Assembly (NCBI GenBank): GCA_005473895.2
Contig: SRJI02000014.1
Span: forward strand, 1 to 64,000
DNA: 64,000 nt
Source of the DNA: Carideicomes alvinocaridis
GTDB lineage: Bacteria; Pseudomonadota; Alphaproteobacteria; Rhodobacterales; Rhodobacteraceae
Reading direction: 5' to 3'
The position numbers and the translations under genes were made by a program. The notes beneath the pieces are model-generated. The model saw only the letters and a list, made by a program, of their open reading frames with translations. It was not told the origin of the DNA and did no database searches. Below, piece after piece: positions 8,031 to 17,238 of this stretch (its first letter is position 1; each line of letters starts with the position of its first letter).

Positions 8031-9871
8031 TCGGCCGCGTCGCGGATCCCGATGAAGCCGCCGGACTGCCGGTTCCAGTAGCGCGCATAGAGCCCGTCGC
8101 GCGCCAGCAGCTCGTCATGCGTTCCCTGTTCCACGATCCGGCCTGCGTCCATGACGATGATCCTGTCCATCCGCGCGATGGTCGACAGGCGGTGCGCGAT
8201 CGCCAGCACCGTCTTGCCCTCCATCACCCGTTCGAGGGCCGATTGTATGGCTGCCTCCACCTCCGAGTCGAGCGCGCTGGTCGCCTCGTCCAGCACGAGT
8301 ATGGGCGCATCCTTGAGAATGGTGCGTGCGAGGGCGATCCGCTGCCGCTGCCCGCCCGAGAGCTTCACGCCCCGCTCCCCCAGGTGCGCCTCGTAGCCTT
8401 CGCGGCCCATGCCGTCGGCGAGGTCGTGGATGAAATGGTCGGCCTCCGCCTTTTGCGCGGCCTCGATCATCTCCGCCTCGGTGGCGTCGGGGCGGCCGTA
8501 GAGGATGTTCTCGCGGGCCGAACGGTTGAACATGGCGGTGTCCTGCGTGACCATGCCGATCCGGTGCCTGAGGCTCGATTGCGTGACCTTCGATATGTCC
8601 TGCCCGTCGATCAGGATGCGCCCGCCCTCGATCTCGTAGAGCCGCATGAGCGTGGCGACCAGCGTGGATTTCCCCGCGCCCGAGGCGCCGACGATGCCCA
8701 GCTTCTCGCCCGGGTGCACTTCCAGGTCGATATCGGTGATGCCGCCCACGTCGCGGCCATAGGCAAAGCTGAGGCCTTCGAACCGGATGCGCCCCTCGGG
8801 GACCTGCAGGGTGGTCGCGCCGGGCGCGTCCTCCAGCCGGTTGGGCGGCGTCAGGGTCTGCATCCCGTTCTCGACCTCGCCCACGTTGGCGTAGATCGCC
8901 ATCAGGGTGAAGCTGACCCAGCCCGACATCTGCGCGATCCGGATGGAGATGGTGCCCGCGGCCACCACGTCGCCGGGCGTCGCGCCGCCCCGGTTCCAGA
9001 TCAGCAGCGTCGCCCCGATCAGCAGCACCGGCAGCAATCCTGCCAAGGTCATCAGCACGAAGCGGAAGCCAGAGGCGAGCCGCCCGAAGCCAAGCGCCTT
9101 CTGGCGGAAATGCTCCATGGAATTGAGCGCCGCCTTGTCCTCGAAATCGTCGTGGGCGAACAGCTTGACCGTCTTGATGTTGCTCAGCGTGTCCACCACC
9201 TGCCCCGAGACCGAGGCGCGCGCCCCGGCCCGCGCGGCCGAGCGCTGGCGGATGCGCGGCAGGTACCAGCGGATCAGGGCGAAGTAGCCCACCAGCCACA
9301 CGGCAAACAGCGCCCCGATCCAGCCGTTGATCGACACCAGCAGGATCACCGCCCCCGCCAGCGAGGCCAGCGCGAAGGCCACGACGTTGATCATCTCGAC
9401 CACCACGTCGGTGACCGCACGGGCGGTCTGCATCTGCTTCTGCGCGATGCGCCCGGCGAAATCGTCGTCGAAGAAGGTGACCGACTGCCCCAGCGTCCAG
9501 CGGTGGAGGCGCTGCAGCACCAGCGGGTTGAGGTTCGGCTGCACCACCATGGTGTTGGCCATGGACGACAGGCCCATCAGGATCGGCCGCAGCAGCACGA
9601 AGAAGGCCACCGCCCCGCCGATGATCAGCGCGTTTTCCGGAGCGAAGAAATCCTCCGGCCCGGCGGCGATGGCGGTGTCGATCACCTTGCCGAGGATCCA
9701 GGCGGTGCCGGATTCCGCCGCGCCGGTGGCGGTGGAGAGCAGCGCCGCGACGATCAGCACCGGCCAACTGCCCTTCAGGCACCATTTCAGGAAGGGCCAG
9801 AGCGTGCGCGGCGGCGGGCCCTCCGCCGGGCGAAAGGCGTCGATCAGGTTGCCGATGCGCGTCAGGATCAT
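8027..9871 (-). CDS. ABC exporter, fused permease and ATPase (second of pair)
   Basis: 614-residue MsbA-type half transporter: about six membrane helices in residues 25-330, then a nucleotide-binding domain with Walker A GASGAGKST, signature LSGGQRQ, Walker B ILVLDEATSALD and the H-loop in AIAHRLST. All catalytic residues look intact. It overlaps the upstream paralog (9868-11745) by four bases and shares its domain order and C-terminal WxRQSGGF motif, so a heterodimeric exporter is likely. Substrate unknown; lipid, drug and peptide exporters all share this architecture. Confidence 0.88.
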   Translation of the reverse strand: MILTRIGNLIDAFRPAEGPPPRTLWPFLKWCLKGSWPVLIVAALLSTATGAAESGTAWILGKVIDTAIAAGPEDFFAPENALIIGGAVAFFVLLRPILMGLSSMANTMVVQPNLNPLVLQRLHRWTLGQSVTFFDDDFAGRIAQKQMQTARAVTDVVVEMINVVAFALASLAGAVILLVSINGWIGALFAVWLVGYFALIRWYLPRIRQRSAARAGARASVSGQVVDTLSNIKTVKLFAHDDFEDKAALNSMEHFRQKALGFGRLASGFRFVLMTLAGLLPVLLIGATLLIWNRGGATPGDVVAAGTISIRIAQMSGWVSFTLMAIYANVGEVENGMQTLTPPNRLEDAPGATTLQVPEGRIRFEGLSFAYGRDVGGITDIDLEVHPGEKLGIVGASGAGKSTLVATLMRLYEIEGGRILIDGQDISKVTQSSLRHRIGMVTQDTAMFNRSARENILYGRPDATEAEMIEAAQKAEADHFIHDLADGMGREGYEAHLGERGVKLSGGQRQRIALARTILKDAPILVLDEATSALDSEVEAAIQSALERVMEGKTVLAIAHRLSTIARMDRIIVMDAGRIVEQGTHDELLARDGLYARYWNRQSGGFIGIRDAAE

Positions 9872-11745
9872 TCCGCCGCCTCTCCGCGGGTCTTGGCCTC
9901 GGGGGCCGCGTCGTCGTTTTCGGTCTGCAGGAAGCCGCCGGACTGCCGGCTCCAGAACTGCGCATATAGGCCGCCCTGCGCCAGAAGCACGTCATGCGGC
10001 CCTTCCTCCACGATGCGGCCGCCGTCGAGCACGAGGATCCGGTCCATCCGGGCGATGGTGGACAGCCGGTGCGCGATGGCGATCACCGTCTTGCCCTCCA
10101 TCATGCCGTAAAGCGTGTCCTGGATCGCCGCCTCCACCTCGGAATCGAGCGCCGAGGTCGCCTCGTCCAGCAGCAGGATCGGCGCGTCCTTGAGGATGAC
10201 GCGGGCCAGCGCGATCCGCTGCCGCTGCCCGCCGGACAGCTTTACGCCCCGCTCGCCCACCTGCGCGTCGTAGCCCTTGCGCCCCTCCGGGTCCTGCAAT
10301 TCGAGGATGAAGTCATGCGCCTCGGCCCGTTTCGCGGCCTCGATCATCTCGGCCTCGGTCGCCTCTGGCCGACCGTAGAGGATGTTGTCGCGCACCGAGC
10401 GATGCAGCAGAGAACTGTCCTGTTGGACCATGCCGATCTGCCGCCGCAGGCTTTCCTGCGTGACCCCCGCGATGTCCTGCCCGTCGATCAGCACCCGGCC
10501 GCCCTCGATGTCGTAGAAACGCAGCAGCAGCTTGACCAGCGTGGATTTTCCCGCGCCGGAGCGGCCGATCAGGCCGATCTTCTCGTTCGGGCGCAGCTCC
10601 AACGTCACCCGGTCCAGCCCGCCGCGGCCCTTGCCGTAATGGTGGCTGATCCCGTCGAACTGGATGCGCCCCTCGGTCACCTCCAGCGGCTTGGCGCCCT
10701 TGGCGTCCAGCAGGTCGATGGGCTGGGCGATCGTCTCCATCCCCTCGGCCACCACCCCCAGCTCGCGGAAGAAGGAGGTCAGCGCCCACATGATCCAGCC
10801 GGTCATGGAGTTGATGCGGAGGGTCAGCGCCGTGGCCACCGCCACCACGCCCACCGAGGCCGCGCCCTGCATCCAGAGATACAGCGCCCAGCCGACGACG
10901 CCCGCGATCAGCACGCCGTTCAGGCTGACCAGCATGACGTCCATCTTGGTGAAGACGCGCATCTCGTGCTGGAAGGTGCGCCGTGCATGTTCGATCGCCT
11001 CGCGGGCATAAAGCGCCTCGGATTCGTGGTGGGCGAACATCTTGACGGAATGGATGTTGGTATAGGCATCGACCACCCGCCCGGTGACCTGCGACCGCGC
11101 GTCCGAGGCGGCCTTGGAGGCGGGGGTGACGTTGCGCGTGGTCCAGCGCACCAGCAGGCCGAAAAGCACCAGCCAGACCAGCATCGGCAGGGCCAGCCGG
11201 ATGTCGGCCTGGCTCATCAGCACCACGGCGCCCAGCATGTAGGCCAGCGAAAAGGTGATGGCGTCGAAGACCTGGAACACCACCTCGCCGGCGGCGGGCG
11301 GGGTCTGCATGATGCGGTTGGCGATGCGCCCGGCGAAATCGTTCTCGAACCAGCCCACGGACTGGCGCAGCACCTGCCGGTGCGACCGCCAGCGAATGAG
11401 CGTGCCGAAATTCGGCAGGATCGTGTTGTTCAGCAGCGCCACGTCCACGAACTGGATCGCCGGCCGCAGGAACAGCACGAAGAGCCCGAGCGCGATGAAC
11501 TTCCAGCCATGCTGCGCCCAGACCTCGGCCGGCTCGCCCGCCAGCACGTCCACCAGCCAGCCCATGACCCAGATCAGCCCGACCTCGATCAGCGCGACCA
11601 GCACCGAGCCCGCGGCGGCCAGCCAGAAGACCCGGCGGAACGGCTGCGCATAGGCCATGAGGAACGGCGCCAGCCGCGTGGGCGGGCGATCGGTCTGGTC
11701 GTACTCGCAATAGGGATCGACCATGTTTTCGAAGAATCGAAACAT
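9868..11745 (-). CDS. ABC exporter, fused permease and ATPase (first of pair)
   Basis: 625-residue half transporter with an N-terminal helical domain and a nucleotide-binding domain carrying Walker A GRSGAGKST, signature LSGGQRQ, Walker B ILLLDEATSALD and AIAHRLST. The N-terminus starts with a conserved MFRFFENMVDPY lead. ATG at 11743-11745. Translationally coupled to the second half transporter by an ATGA overlap. Both nucleotide-binding sites are canonical, unlike heterodimers with one degenerate site, so each protein could also form a homodimer. Confidence 0.88.
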   Translation of the reverse strand: MFRFFENMVDPYCEYDQTDRPPTRLAPFLMAYAQPFRRVFWLAAAGSVLVALIEVGLIWVMGWLVDVLAGEPAEVWAQHGWKFIALGLFVLFLRPAIQFVDVALLNNTILPNFGTLIRWRSHRQVLRQSVGWFENDFAGRIANRIMQTPPAAGEVVFQVFDAITFSLAYMLGAVVLMSQADIRLALPMLVWLVLFGLLVRWTTRNVTPASKAASDARSQVTGRVVDAYTNIHSVKMFAHHESEALYAREAIEHARRTFQHEMRVFTKMDVMLVSLNGVLIAGVVGWALYLWMQGAASVGVVAVATALTLRINSMTGWIMWALTSFFRELGVVAEGMETIAQPIDLLDAKGAKPLEVTEGRIQFDGISHHYGKGRGGLDRVTLELRPNEKIGLIGRSGAGKSTLVKLLLRFYDIEGGRVLIDGQDIAGVTQESLRRQIGMVQQDSSLLHRSVRDNILYGRPEATEAEMIEAAKRAEAHDFILELQDPEGRKGYDAQVGERGVKLSGGQRQRIALARVILKDAPILLLDEATSALDSEVEAAIQDTLYGMMEGKTVIAIAHRLSTIARMDRILVLDGGRIVEEGPHDVLLAQGGLYAQFWSRQSGGFLQTENDDAAPEAKTRGEAAE

Positions 11746-11840
11746 GCGGGCGGGTCCATGATCGGGTGGCGTTCGCGCGCATTCTAGCCATCGGCCCGAA
11801 AATGACCATGGCGAAAGCGTGGGGGACAGCGGCGGGGCGC

Positions 11841-12992
11841 TCAGCCCTTCAGCAAGTCCTCGCGCGTCAGGGCAAAGCCGGACTCGATCCAGCGCCGCTC
11901 CAGCTCCTTCATGAGCTGCCCCAGCTCGGCGCCCTGGTAGGCCGGCATGAAATCCCGCGCCCGCACCGGCATGTTGGAACGCGCGCCCTCCTCGGCCCGC
12001 ATCAGCGCCTCCATCGGGGGCGTATCGCCCAGGGCGGCGGCCCGCAGGAACAGCACGTCGCGTGCCGTCTCGGAGCCGGTCCGGTAGCCAAGCTCGCCCG
12101 GCGGCGTGTCGCGGTCGAGATGGTGCTGCAGCAGTTCCACGTGCCGCGTCTGGGCCTTGGACAGCCGCAGCGCGTCGGGCATGTTTTGCGCCCCCAGGGT
12201 GGCCAGCCGGCGCAGCGGCAGCGGGGGCAGCCCCGCCTCCTGCTCCAGGTGGACCAGCACCGGAAGCGTGCGGGCGGTGGCGCCGGGCAGCAGCCGGGTC
12301 AGCACGCCGGTCTGTTCCATCGCGGCGACGGCCGGGGCCGGGTCGGGGGCGGAGAGCAGCTTGAGCATCTCGGCGCCCACCCGTTCCCGCGACAGCGTGT
12401 CGAGCCCGTCGAGATGCGCGGCGATGGCGGCCAGCCCCTCGGGATCGAAGCCGCGCTCGGGGTCGCCGTACCAGGCGGTGAAGCGGAAGAACCGCAGCGC
12501 GCGCAGGTAATCCTCGCGCAGGCGCGCGGCGGCGTCGCCGATGAACCGGACCCGCCCTGCGCGCAGGTCCTCCAGCCCGCCCAGCGGATCGACCACCTCG
12601 CCCTCCGCATCGGCATAGAGCGCGTTCATGGTGAAGTCGCGCCGCTCCGCGTCTTCCTCGATGCGGTCGGAAAAGGCGACCGTGGCGTGGCGGCCATCGG
12701 TCTCCACGTCGCGGCGAAAGGTGGTGATCTCGTGCGGGCGGCCCTCGGAGATGACGGTGACGGTGCCGTGGTCGATCCCGGTCGGCACCGGCTTGAGCCC
12801 GGCCTCCCGCGCGAGGCGCATCACCTCCTGCGGGGTGGCGTCGGTGGCGATGTCGATGTCGCCCACCGGCGCGCCCAGCAGGTCGTTGCGGACGCAGCCC
12901 CCGACGAAAAGCGCCTGGTGTCCCGCCGTTCCGAGGCAGTCGCAGACCGCCCGGGTTTCCGGTCTGTGATACCAGTCGCCCGTCACCCGCAT
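11841..12992 (-). CDS. CCA tRNA nucleotidyltransferase / poly(A) polymerase family
   Basis: 383 residues from the ATG at 12990-12992. The class II nucleotidyltransferase head has LFVGGCVRND followed by the metal-binding DIDIATDA. RRDFTMNAL and the LRAGRVRFIGD and REDYLRALRFFRF segments are typical of the CCA-adding/PcnB family. It adds or repairs the 3' CCA of tRNA, or adds A tails; the two activities cannot be told apart by eye. The start codon overlaps the stop of the Nudix gene as TGATG. Confidence 0.88.
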   Translation of the reverse strand: MRVTGDWYHRPETRAVCDCLGTAGHQALFVGGCVRNDLLGAPVGDIDIATDATPQEVMRLAREAGLKPVPTGIDHGTVTVISEGRPHEITTFRRDVETDGRHATVAFSDRIEEDAERRDFTMNALYADAEGEVVDPLGGLEDLRAGRVRFIGDAAARLREDYLRALRFFRFTAWYGDPERGFDPEGLAAIAAHLDGLDTLSRERVGAEMLKLLSAPDPAPAVAAMEQTGVLTRLLPGATARTLPVLVHLEQEAGLPPLPLRRLATLGAQNMPDALRLSKAQTRHVELLQHHLDRDTPPGELGYRTGSETARDVLFLRAAALGDTPPMEALMRAEEGARSNMPVRARDFMPAYQGAELGQLMKELERRWIESGFALTREDLLKG

Positions 12993-13594
12993 CAGACCGC
13001 CATCCTTTCCGCCAGATTTCGCAGCACCCGCGCCGTGGCGCCCCAGATGTAATAGGGGCCGAAGGGCACGGTGTAGTAGTAGCGCCGTGATCCCCGCCAG
13101 CGCCGCCATTGGATCGAGTAGCGCCCGGTATCCAGAACGTGGGCGGCCGGGACCGTGAAGATCTCGGCGCATTCGCCGGCCTCGGGCACCGGCGTGAAGG
13201 GCGCCTTCACCAGGCCGATCACCGGCGTCATGGTGAAGCCCGTCACCGTCTCGTGCGGGGGCAGGGTGCCCAGGACCTCTACGTTGCCGGGCTCGAGCGC
13301 GATCTCCTCGTGGGCCTCGCGCAGGGCGGTGTCCACCAGCGTGGCATCGCCGGGATCGCGCTTGCCGCCGGGAAAGGCGATCTGCCCGGGATGATGCTTG
13401 AGCGCCGAGGACCGCATGGTCAGCAGCACCCGCGGCTCGCCTGCCACGTCCATGAAGGCCGCGAGGACGGCCGCTTCGCGCAGCTTGCGGTTCGCCGGCA
13501 GCACGACCTCGGGATTGAGATCGAAATCCGTCGATTCCCCGCCCGCCGCGCCGATCGCCGCCTCGAGCCTCTGGCGCAGGTCACTCACCGTCAC
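12992..13594 (-). CDS. Nudix hydrolase, CoA pyrophosphatase-like
   Basis: 200 residues. The Nudix box runs GGKRDPGDATLVDTALREAH with EE following; compared with GX5EX7REUXEEXGU the first Glu is Asp and the final Gly is Ala. The preceding MRSSALKHHPGQIAFPGG matches the UPF0035/CoA-pyrophosphatase (NudL) signature. The likely reaction is cleavage of CoA or its thioesters to 3',5'-ADP and phosphopantetheine. It overlaps hslO by 14 bases and cca by one, in a leftward operon. Confidence 0.85.
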   Translation of the reverse strand: MTVSDLRQRLEAAIGAAGGESTDFDLNPEVVLPANRKLREAAVLAAFMDVAGEPRVLLTMRSSALKHHPGQIAFPGGKRDPGDATLVDTALREAHEEIALEPGNVEVLGTLPPHETVTGFTMTPVIGLVKAPFTPVPEAGECAEIFTVPAAHVLDTGRYSIQWRRWRGSRRYYYTVPFGPYYIWGATARVLRNLAERMAV

Positions 13595-14567
13595 GGGCCT
13601 CGAATCCGACGCTGGCCGGGTCCAGCTCGTAATGGGCGCCGCAGAACTGGCAATCGGCCGTCACCAGCCCGTCGTCGGTGGTCATCTTCTCGATGTCCTT
13701 GGCCGAGTAGATCGACAGGCTCTGGCGCACGCGGTCCTCGGAACAGGTGCAGCCGAAACGCACCGGCTGAGAGCCGAAGACGCGCGGCTGCTCTTCGTGG
13801 AACAGCCGGATCAGCAGGTCCGTCGGCGCCACGGAGGGGCCGATCAGCTCCAGCTCGTCCACGGTGTCGAGGTGGAAGTTCACGCGGTTCCAGTTCTCCT
13901 GGTCGTCGCCGTCGCCGACGATGTCGCGCGCCTCCAGCAGGCCGCCCTCGCCCGAGCCGCCGCCCTGCGCAAAGGGCGAGGCCTTGGGCATGTGCTGCAG
14001 CATGACGCCGCCGGCCCGCCAATGTTCAGGCTGGCCCCGCTCCGTCGACTTGCCAAAGCTCAGCTGGAACCGCGTCGGCAACTGCTCGGACTGCGCGAAA
14101 TAGGTCTCGGCGCAGGACGACAGCGAGCCGCCGGCCAGCGGCGTGATCCCCTGGTAGGGCTGGTTGCCCCGGCCCTGGTCGATCATGATGGCGAAGTAGC
14201 CCTCGCCCACCTGGTCGAAGGCCGGGCCAGTGCCCAGCCGTTCCGGGTCGAAGCTGGCATAGGCACGGATCTGCGCGATCTCGCCCTCTTCCTGCGGGGC
14301 GTAGTAATCGGTTGCGATCATCCGCACCGGGCCCTTGGACTGGACCTGCAGCGACAGTTTCCACCGCAGCTTGATGCTTTCGCCGATCAGCGCGGTCAGC
14401 AGCGCCATCTCGGCGACCAGCGCTTCGACCTGGGCGGGGTAGTCGTGTTGTTTCAGGATGCCGTCGAGCACCCCGTCCAGCCGCGCAACGCGACCGCGGA
14501 TATCCGCGTGGTCAAGCTGAAAGGGCAGGACGGTATCGTCCCAGGCGAGTTGGCTTCCGATGCTCAT
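13581..14567 (-). CDS. hslO: Hsp33 redox-regulated chaperone
   Basis: Holding chaperone activated by oxidation. The C-terminal zinc centre is complete: CTCSEDR (CxC) and, 32 residues further, CQFCGAHY (CxxC). N-terminal domain features such as QVQSKGPVRM and TPLAGGSL are also present. 328 residues from the ATG at 14565-14567, which has AAGGAAA upstream; an in-frame ATG 30 bases further out is possible. First gene of the hslO-nudix-cca run, with a promoter-like element at 14606-14634. Confidence 0.92.
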   Translation of the reverse strand: MSIGSQLAWDDTVLPFQLDHADIRGRVARLDGVLDGILKQHDYPAQVEALVAEMALLTALIGESIKLRWKLSLQVQSKGPVRMIATDYYAPQEEGEIAQIRAYASFDPERLGTGPAFDQVGEGYFAIMIDQGRGNQPYQGITPLAGGSLSSCAETYFAQSEQLPTRFQLSFGKSTERGQPEHWRAGGVMLQHMPKASPFAQGGGSGEGGLLEARDIVGDGDDQENWNRVNFHLDTVDELELIGPSVAPTDLLIRLFHEEQPRVFGSQPVRFGCTCSEDRVRQSLSIYSAKDIEKMTTDDGLVTADCQFCGAHYELDPASVGFEARDGE

Positions 14568-14605
14568 GGAGTTTCCTTGCGGCCAGAGTCTTGGCATACC
14601 GCCCC

Positions 14606-14634
14606 TATATAATCCCATCGAGGAAAGGTCCAAG
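14606..14634 (-). promoter_or_regulatory. Candidate heat-shock-type promoter of hslO
   Basis: On the minus strand CTTGGA is separated by exactly 17 bases from TATATA. The CTTG start of the -35 element fits the RpoH consensus of alphaproteobacteria, and hslO is a typical RpoH target. The predicted transcription start lies about 32 bases before the hslO ATG. Confidence 0.5.
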
Positions 14635-15104
14635 TGCCCCGTCCCTTTACCCGTCCCGCCAGTATCCGTCGCCATGGTACGCCCCCTGCCGACGACCGCA
14701 ACTATCACCACAGGCCAGGGGTTTACGCCATTCTTCCGCGCGACGGAGAGCTGTTGGTGACCTGGCAGGGCGCGCCCCACGAGGAGCTGCAGCTTCCCGG
14801 CGGCGGCATCGACCCGGGCGAATCGCCCGTGACCGCGCTGCACCGCGAAGTCTACGAGGAAACCGGCTGGAAGATCGCCGCGCCGCGCCGTCTGGGCGCC
14901 TTCCGGCGCTTCGTCTGGATGCCGGAATACGAGATTCATGCCGAGAAGGTGTGCCACGTCTACCTGGCCCGCCCGGTCCATCCGCTGGGCCCCCCGACCG
15001 AGCCCGCGCACGAGGCGGTCTGGATCGACCCCGCGACCGCGGCCGAGATGCTGGGCAATGCGGGCGACCGGGCCTTCGTCGCAGGTCTGCTGCGCGCGGG
15101 CTGA
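14634..15104 (+). CDS. Nudix hydrolase
   Basis: 156 residues from the GTG at 14634, which has AGGAAAGG about 7 bases upstream. A full canonical Nudix box is present, beginning GGGIDPGESPVTAL and ending HREVYEETGW. The flanking strands (LQLPGG, EKVCHVYLARPV) fit a small housecleaning pyrophosphatase. Substrate not predictable. Divergent from hslO, and its GTG is the end of the candidate hslO -35 element, so the two promoters must overlap or this gene starts transcription very close to its start codon. Confidence 0.82.
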   Translation: MPRPFTRPASIRRHGTPPADDRNYHHRPGVYAILPRDGELLVTWQGAPHEELQLPGGGIDPGESPVTALHREVYEETGWKIAAPRRLGAFRRFVWMPEYEIHAEKVCHVYLARPVHPLGPPTEPAHEAVWIDPATAAEMLGNAGDRAFVAGLLRAG

Positions 15105-15238
15105 AGCGGGGCGGGTGGATCCGGTCCCGACCCTGCGGCGCGGCAGGCAGTCGCGCGGGCCGAAGCGCAACAATTCGTGACGCTCGGGGGCGGTGCGGCC
15201 GTGCTATGATAGGGTCCTGCCATGTGGAGGACAGGATC

Positions 15239-15448
15239 ATGGGAGCCGTCATCGCCGGGCCGTTCCCGGCCAATCTCTTTCGTCGCGGGCTGCGGCTGGC
15301 GGCACGGATCAGGGCGGCCGAATCCACCGGCCCCGCCTCGGTTCCGGGGCCGAGGGGGCCGGTGCTGATGAGTGACGGAACCACCGACCTGGGCGGCGAG
15401 CCGCTGTTCCTGCGCGACTGGCGCGAGGCCGAGACGCGCGACGACTAG
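15239..15448 (+). CDS. Small hypothetical protein (69 aa)
   Basis: An ATG at 15239 preceded by GGAGG at an 8-base spacing supports translation. The protein starts MGAVIAGPFPANLFRRGLRL and ends DWREAETRDD, with a basic amphipathic N-terminal half and an acidic C-terminal tail. No domain recognised and no membrane segment. A TATGAT-like -10 lies at 15205-15210, so it could be its own transcription unit after the Nudix gene. Confidence 0.5.
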   Translation: MGAVIAGPFPANLFRRGLRLAARIRAAESTGPASVPGPRGPVLMSDGTTDLGGEPLFLRDWREAETRDD

Positions 15449-15466
15449 GCGCCGCGTCCGGCCGGA

Positions 15467-16282
15467 TCAGGCCTTGTAAGTCGGGTGGAACATGCCGGCG
15501 GGCGAGAGGGTGAAGATCTCCGCCCCGTTTGCGGTCACGCCCACCGAGTGCTCGAATTGCGCCGACAGGCTCTTGTCGCGGGTCACCGCGGTCCAGTCGT
15601 CGGCCAGCACCTTGGTTTCCGGGCGGCCCAGGTTGATCATCGGCTCGACGGTGAAGAACATGCCTTCCTCCAGCACCGGGCCGGTGCCGGGACGGCCGTA
15701 ATGCAGCACGTTGGGCGGGGCATGGAAGACCCGGCCCAGCCCGTGGCCGCAGAAGTCGCGCACGACCGACATGCGCTCGCCCTCGGCGTAGCTCTGGATG
15801 GCATGGCCGATATCGCCGAAGGTGGCGCCGGGGCGGATCACCTCCAGCCCCTTCATCAGCGAATCGTGGGTCACCTGGATCAGCCGCTCCGCCTTGCGGG
15901 ACAGCTTGCCGGCGACGTACATCCGGCTGGTATCGCCGTACCAGCCATCGACGATCACCGTGACGTCGATGTTCAGGATGTCGCCGTCCTTGAGCTTCTT
16001 GTCGCCGGGGATGCCGTGGCAGACCACGTGGTTGATCGAGATGCAGGAGGCGTGCTGGTAACCCTTGTAGCCGATCGTGGCGGAGGTCGCGCCGGCCTCG
16101 TTCACCATCTCCTCGATGCGGCGGTCGATCTCGGCGGTGGTCTGGCCGGGATAGATATGCTCCGCGATGTCGTCGAGGATACGCGCGGCCAGTTCGCCGG
16201 CCGTGCGCATGCCTGCGAAATCCGCCGGTTCGTAGATCCGGATGCCGTCACGCGTCAGCTTGCCGCCAGAATCCTTGTCCAC
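15467..16282 (-). CDS. map: Methionine aminopeptidase, type I (second copy)
   Basis: 271 residues. I place the start at GTG 16280-16282, since AAGGAG lies 6 bases upstream; the ATG at 16315 lacks a ribosome-binding site. Metal ligands are visible: Asp in NIDVTV and GDTSR, His in CGHGLGRVFH, Glu in TVEPMIN and in FEHSVGV. Closer to the general bacterial MAP sequence than the copy at 4672-5418. Convergent with the small ORF at 15239. Confidence 0.9.
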   Translation of the reverse strand: MDKDSGGKLTRDGIRIYEPADFAGMRTAGELAARILDDIAEHIYPGQTTAEIDRRIEEMVNEAGATSATIGYKGYQHASCISINHVVCHGIPGDKKLKDGDILNIDVTVIVDGWYGDTSRMYVAGKLSRKAERLIQVTHDSLMKGLEVIRPGATFGDIGHAIQSYAEGERMSVVRDFCGHGLGRVFHAPPNVLHYGRPGTGPVLEEGMFFTVEPMINLGRPETKVLADDWTAVTRDKSLSAQFEHSVGVTANGAEIFTLSPAGMFHPTYKA

Positions 16283-16449
16283 CTGGCTCTCCTTACGGGT
16301 CAAAGGGCGTTTCATCGGTTCGCCCGGTAATCTAGGGTGTTTTCCCGCGCAGCGCCAGTGGGGGCGGGGATTTGGCGCAGGTCGCGGGCGGCTGTGCGGG
16401 TGCTTTCGGCGCCACACCGGGGCGGGTCGCTGGCCCGGTTGTAGCGCGA

Positions 16450-17154
16450 TCAGTCGAGGATCGGGATCGGCTCGCCCAGGGTGATCGCCTCGGGCGTGAT
16501 GCGGGTGCCGAGGCACAGCGCCTCCACCCCGGCCGCGCGCGCCTCGGCGAAGGCGGCCGCATAGACCGGGTCGATATCCGCGGCCAGCCGGAACCCCAGG
16601 CAATCGGTGCGCTGCACGAGGTAGAGCATCACCGCCCGGTGGCCCTGCCCCCGCATCGCCTTGAGCTCGGCCAGGTGCTTCGCGCCGCGCGCGGTCACGC
16701 TGTCGGGAAACTCCGCCAGCGCCTGGGCACGGGACAGGGTGACCGACTTGACCTCCACGTAGGCATCGGGCCGGCCCGGCGCCGACAGCAGGAAGTCGAT
16801 GCGGCTGCCCTGGCCGTATTTCACCTCGGGGCGCACCGTGTCGTAGCCCTCGAGGCCGGGCACCGCGCCCGCCTCCAGCGCCGCGCGCAGGGCGCGGTTC
16901 GGCACCGAGGTGTCGACGCCGGTGAAATGGCCGTTGCCATGCTCCACCAGACGCCAGCCGTAGCGCAGCTTGCGCTTCGGGTCGTCGTTGGGCTCCAGCC
17001 AGATACGCATCCCGGGCTCGGCCAGGCCCAGCATGGAGCCGGGATTGGCGCAATGGGCCGTCACCTCGGTCCCGTCCTCCAGCCGGCAATCGGCCAGGAA
17101 GCGCTTGTAGCGGCGGATCAGGCGGGCGGGGATCAGCGGGGATGGAAAGCGCAT
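16450..17154 (-). CDS. sfsA: SfsA family protein
   Basis: 234 residues from the ATG at 17152-17154. N-terminal OB-like part with RFLADCRLEDG, HCANPGSM and LVEHGNG, then the nuclease-like core SRIDFLL, YVEVKSVTL and FPDSVTARGAKHL. The D, E-V-K pattern is that of PD-(D/E)XK nucleases, and SfsA proteins bind DNA and affect sugar-fermentation genes in E. coli; the precise cellular role is unsettled. Divergent from the CinA-like gene with an 84-base gap. Confidence 0.9.
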   Translation of the reverse strand: MRFPSPLIPARLIRRYKRFLADCRLEDGTEVTAHCANPGSMLGLAEPGMRIWLEPNDDPKRKLRYGWRLVEHGNGHFTGVDTSVPNRALRAALEAGAVPGLEGYDTVRPEVKYGQGSRIDFLLSAPGRPDAYVEVKSVTLSRAQALAEFPDSVTARGAKHLAELKAMRGQGHRAVMLYLVQRTDCLGFRLAADIDPVYAAAFAEARAAGVEALCLGTRITPEAITLGEPIPILD

Positions 17155-17238
17155 GGATCGCGGCCTATACCTGCCCCGGACCGGGATCAAGCCGGGCCGG
17201 GCGCCGCCCCGCCGCCCCCGAAGCAGGAGGACGAGACC

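Noticed and set aside
8117..10111. 664-residue plus-strand frame opposite the ABC exporters
   Set aside because: Low-complexity His/Arg/Gly-rich translation with no domain, lying entirely antisense to two well-formed ABC genes; a high-GC shadow frame.
14591..14613. TTGGCA followed by TATAAT on the plus strand as a promoter of the Nudix gene
   Set aside because: The spacer is only 11 bases, too short for a sigma-70-type promoter; the same bases fit the hslO direction with a 17-base spacer.
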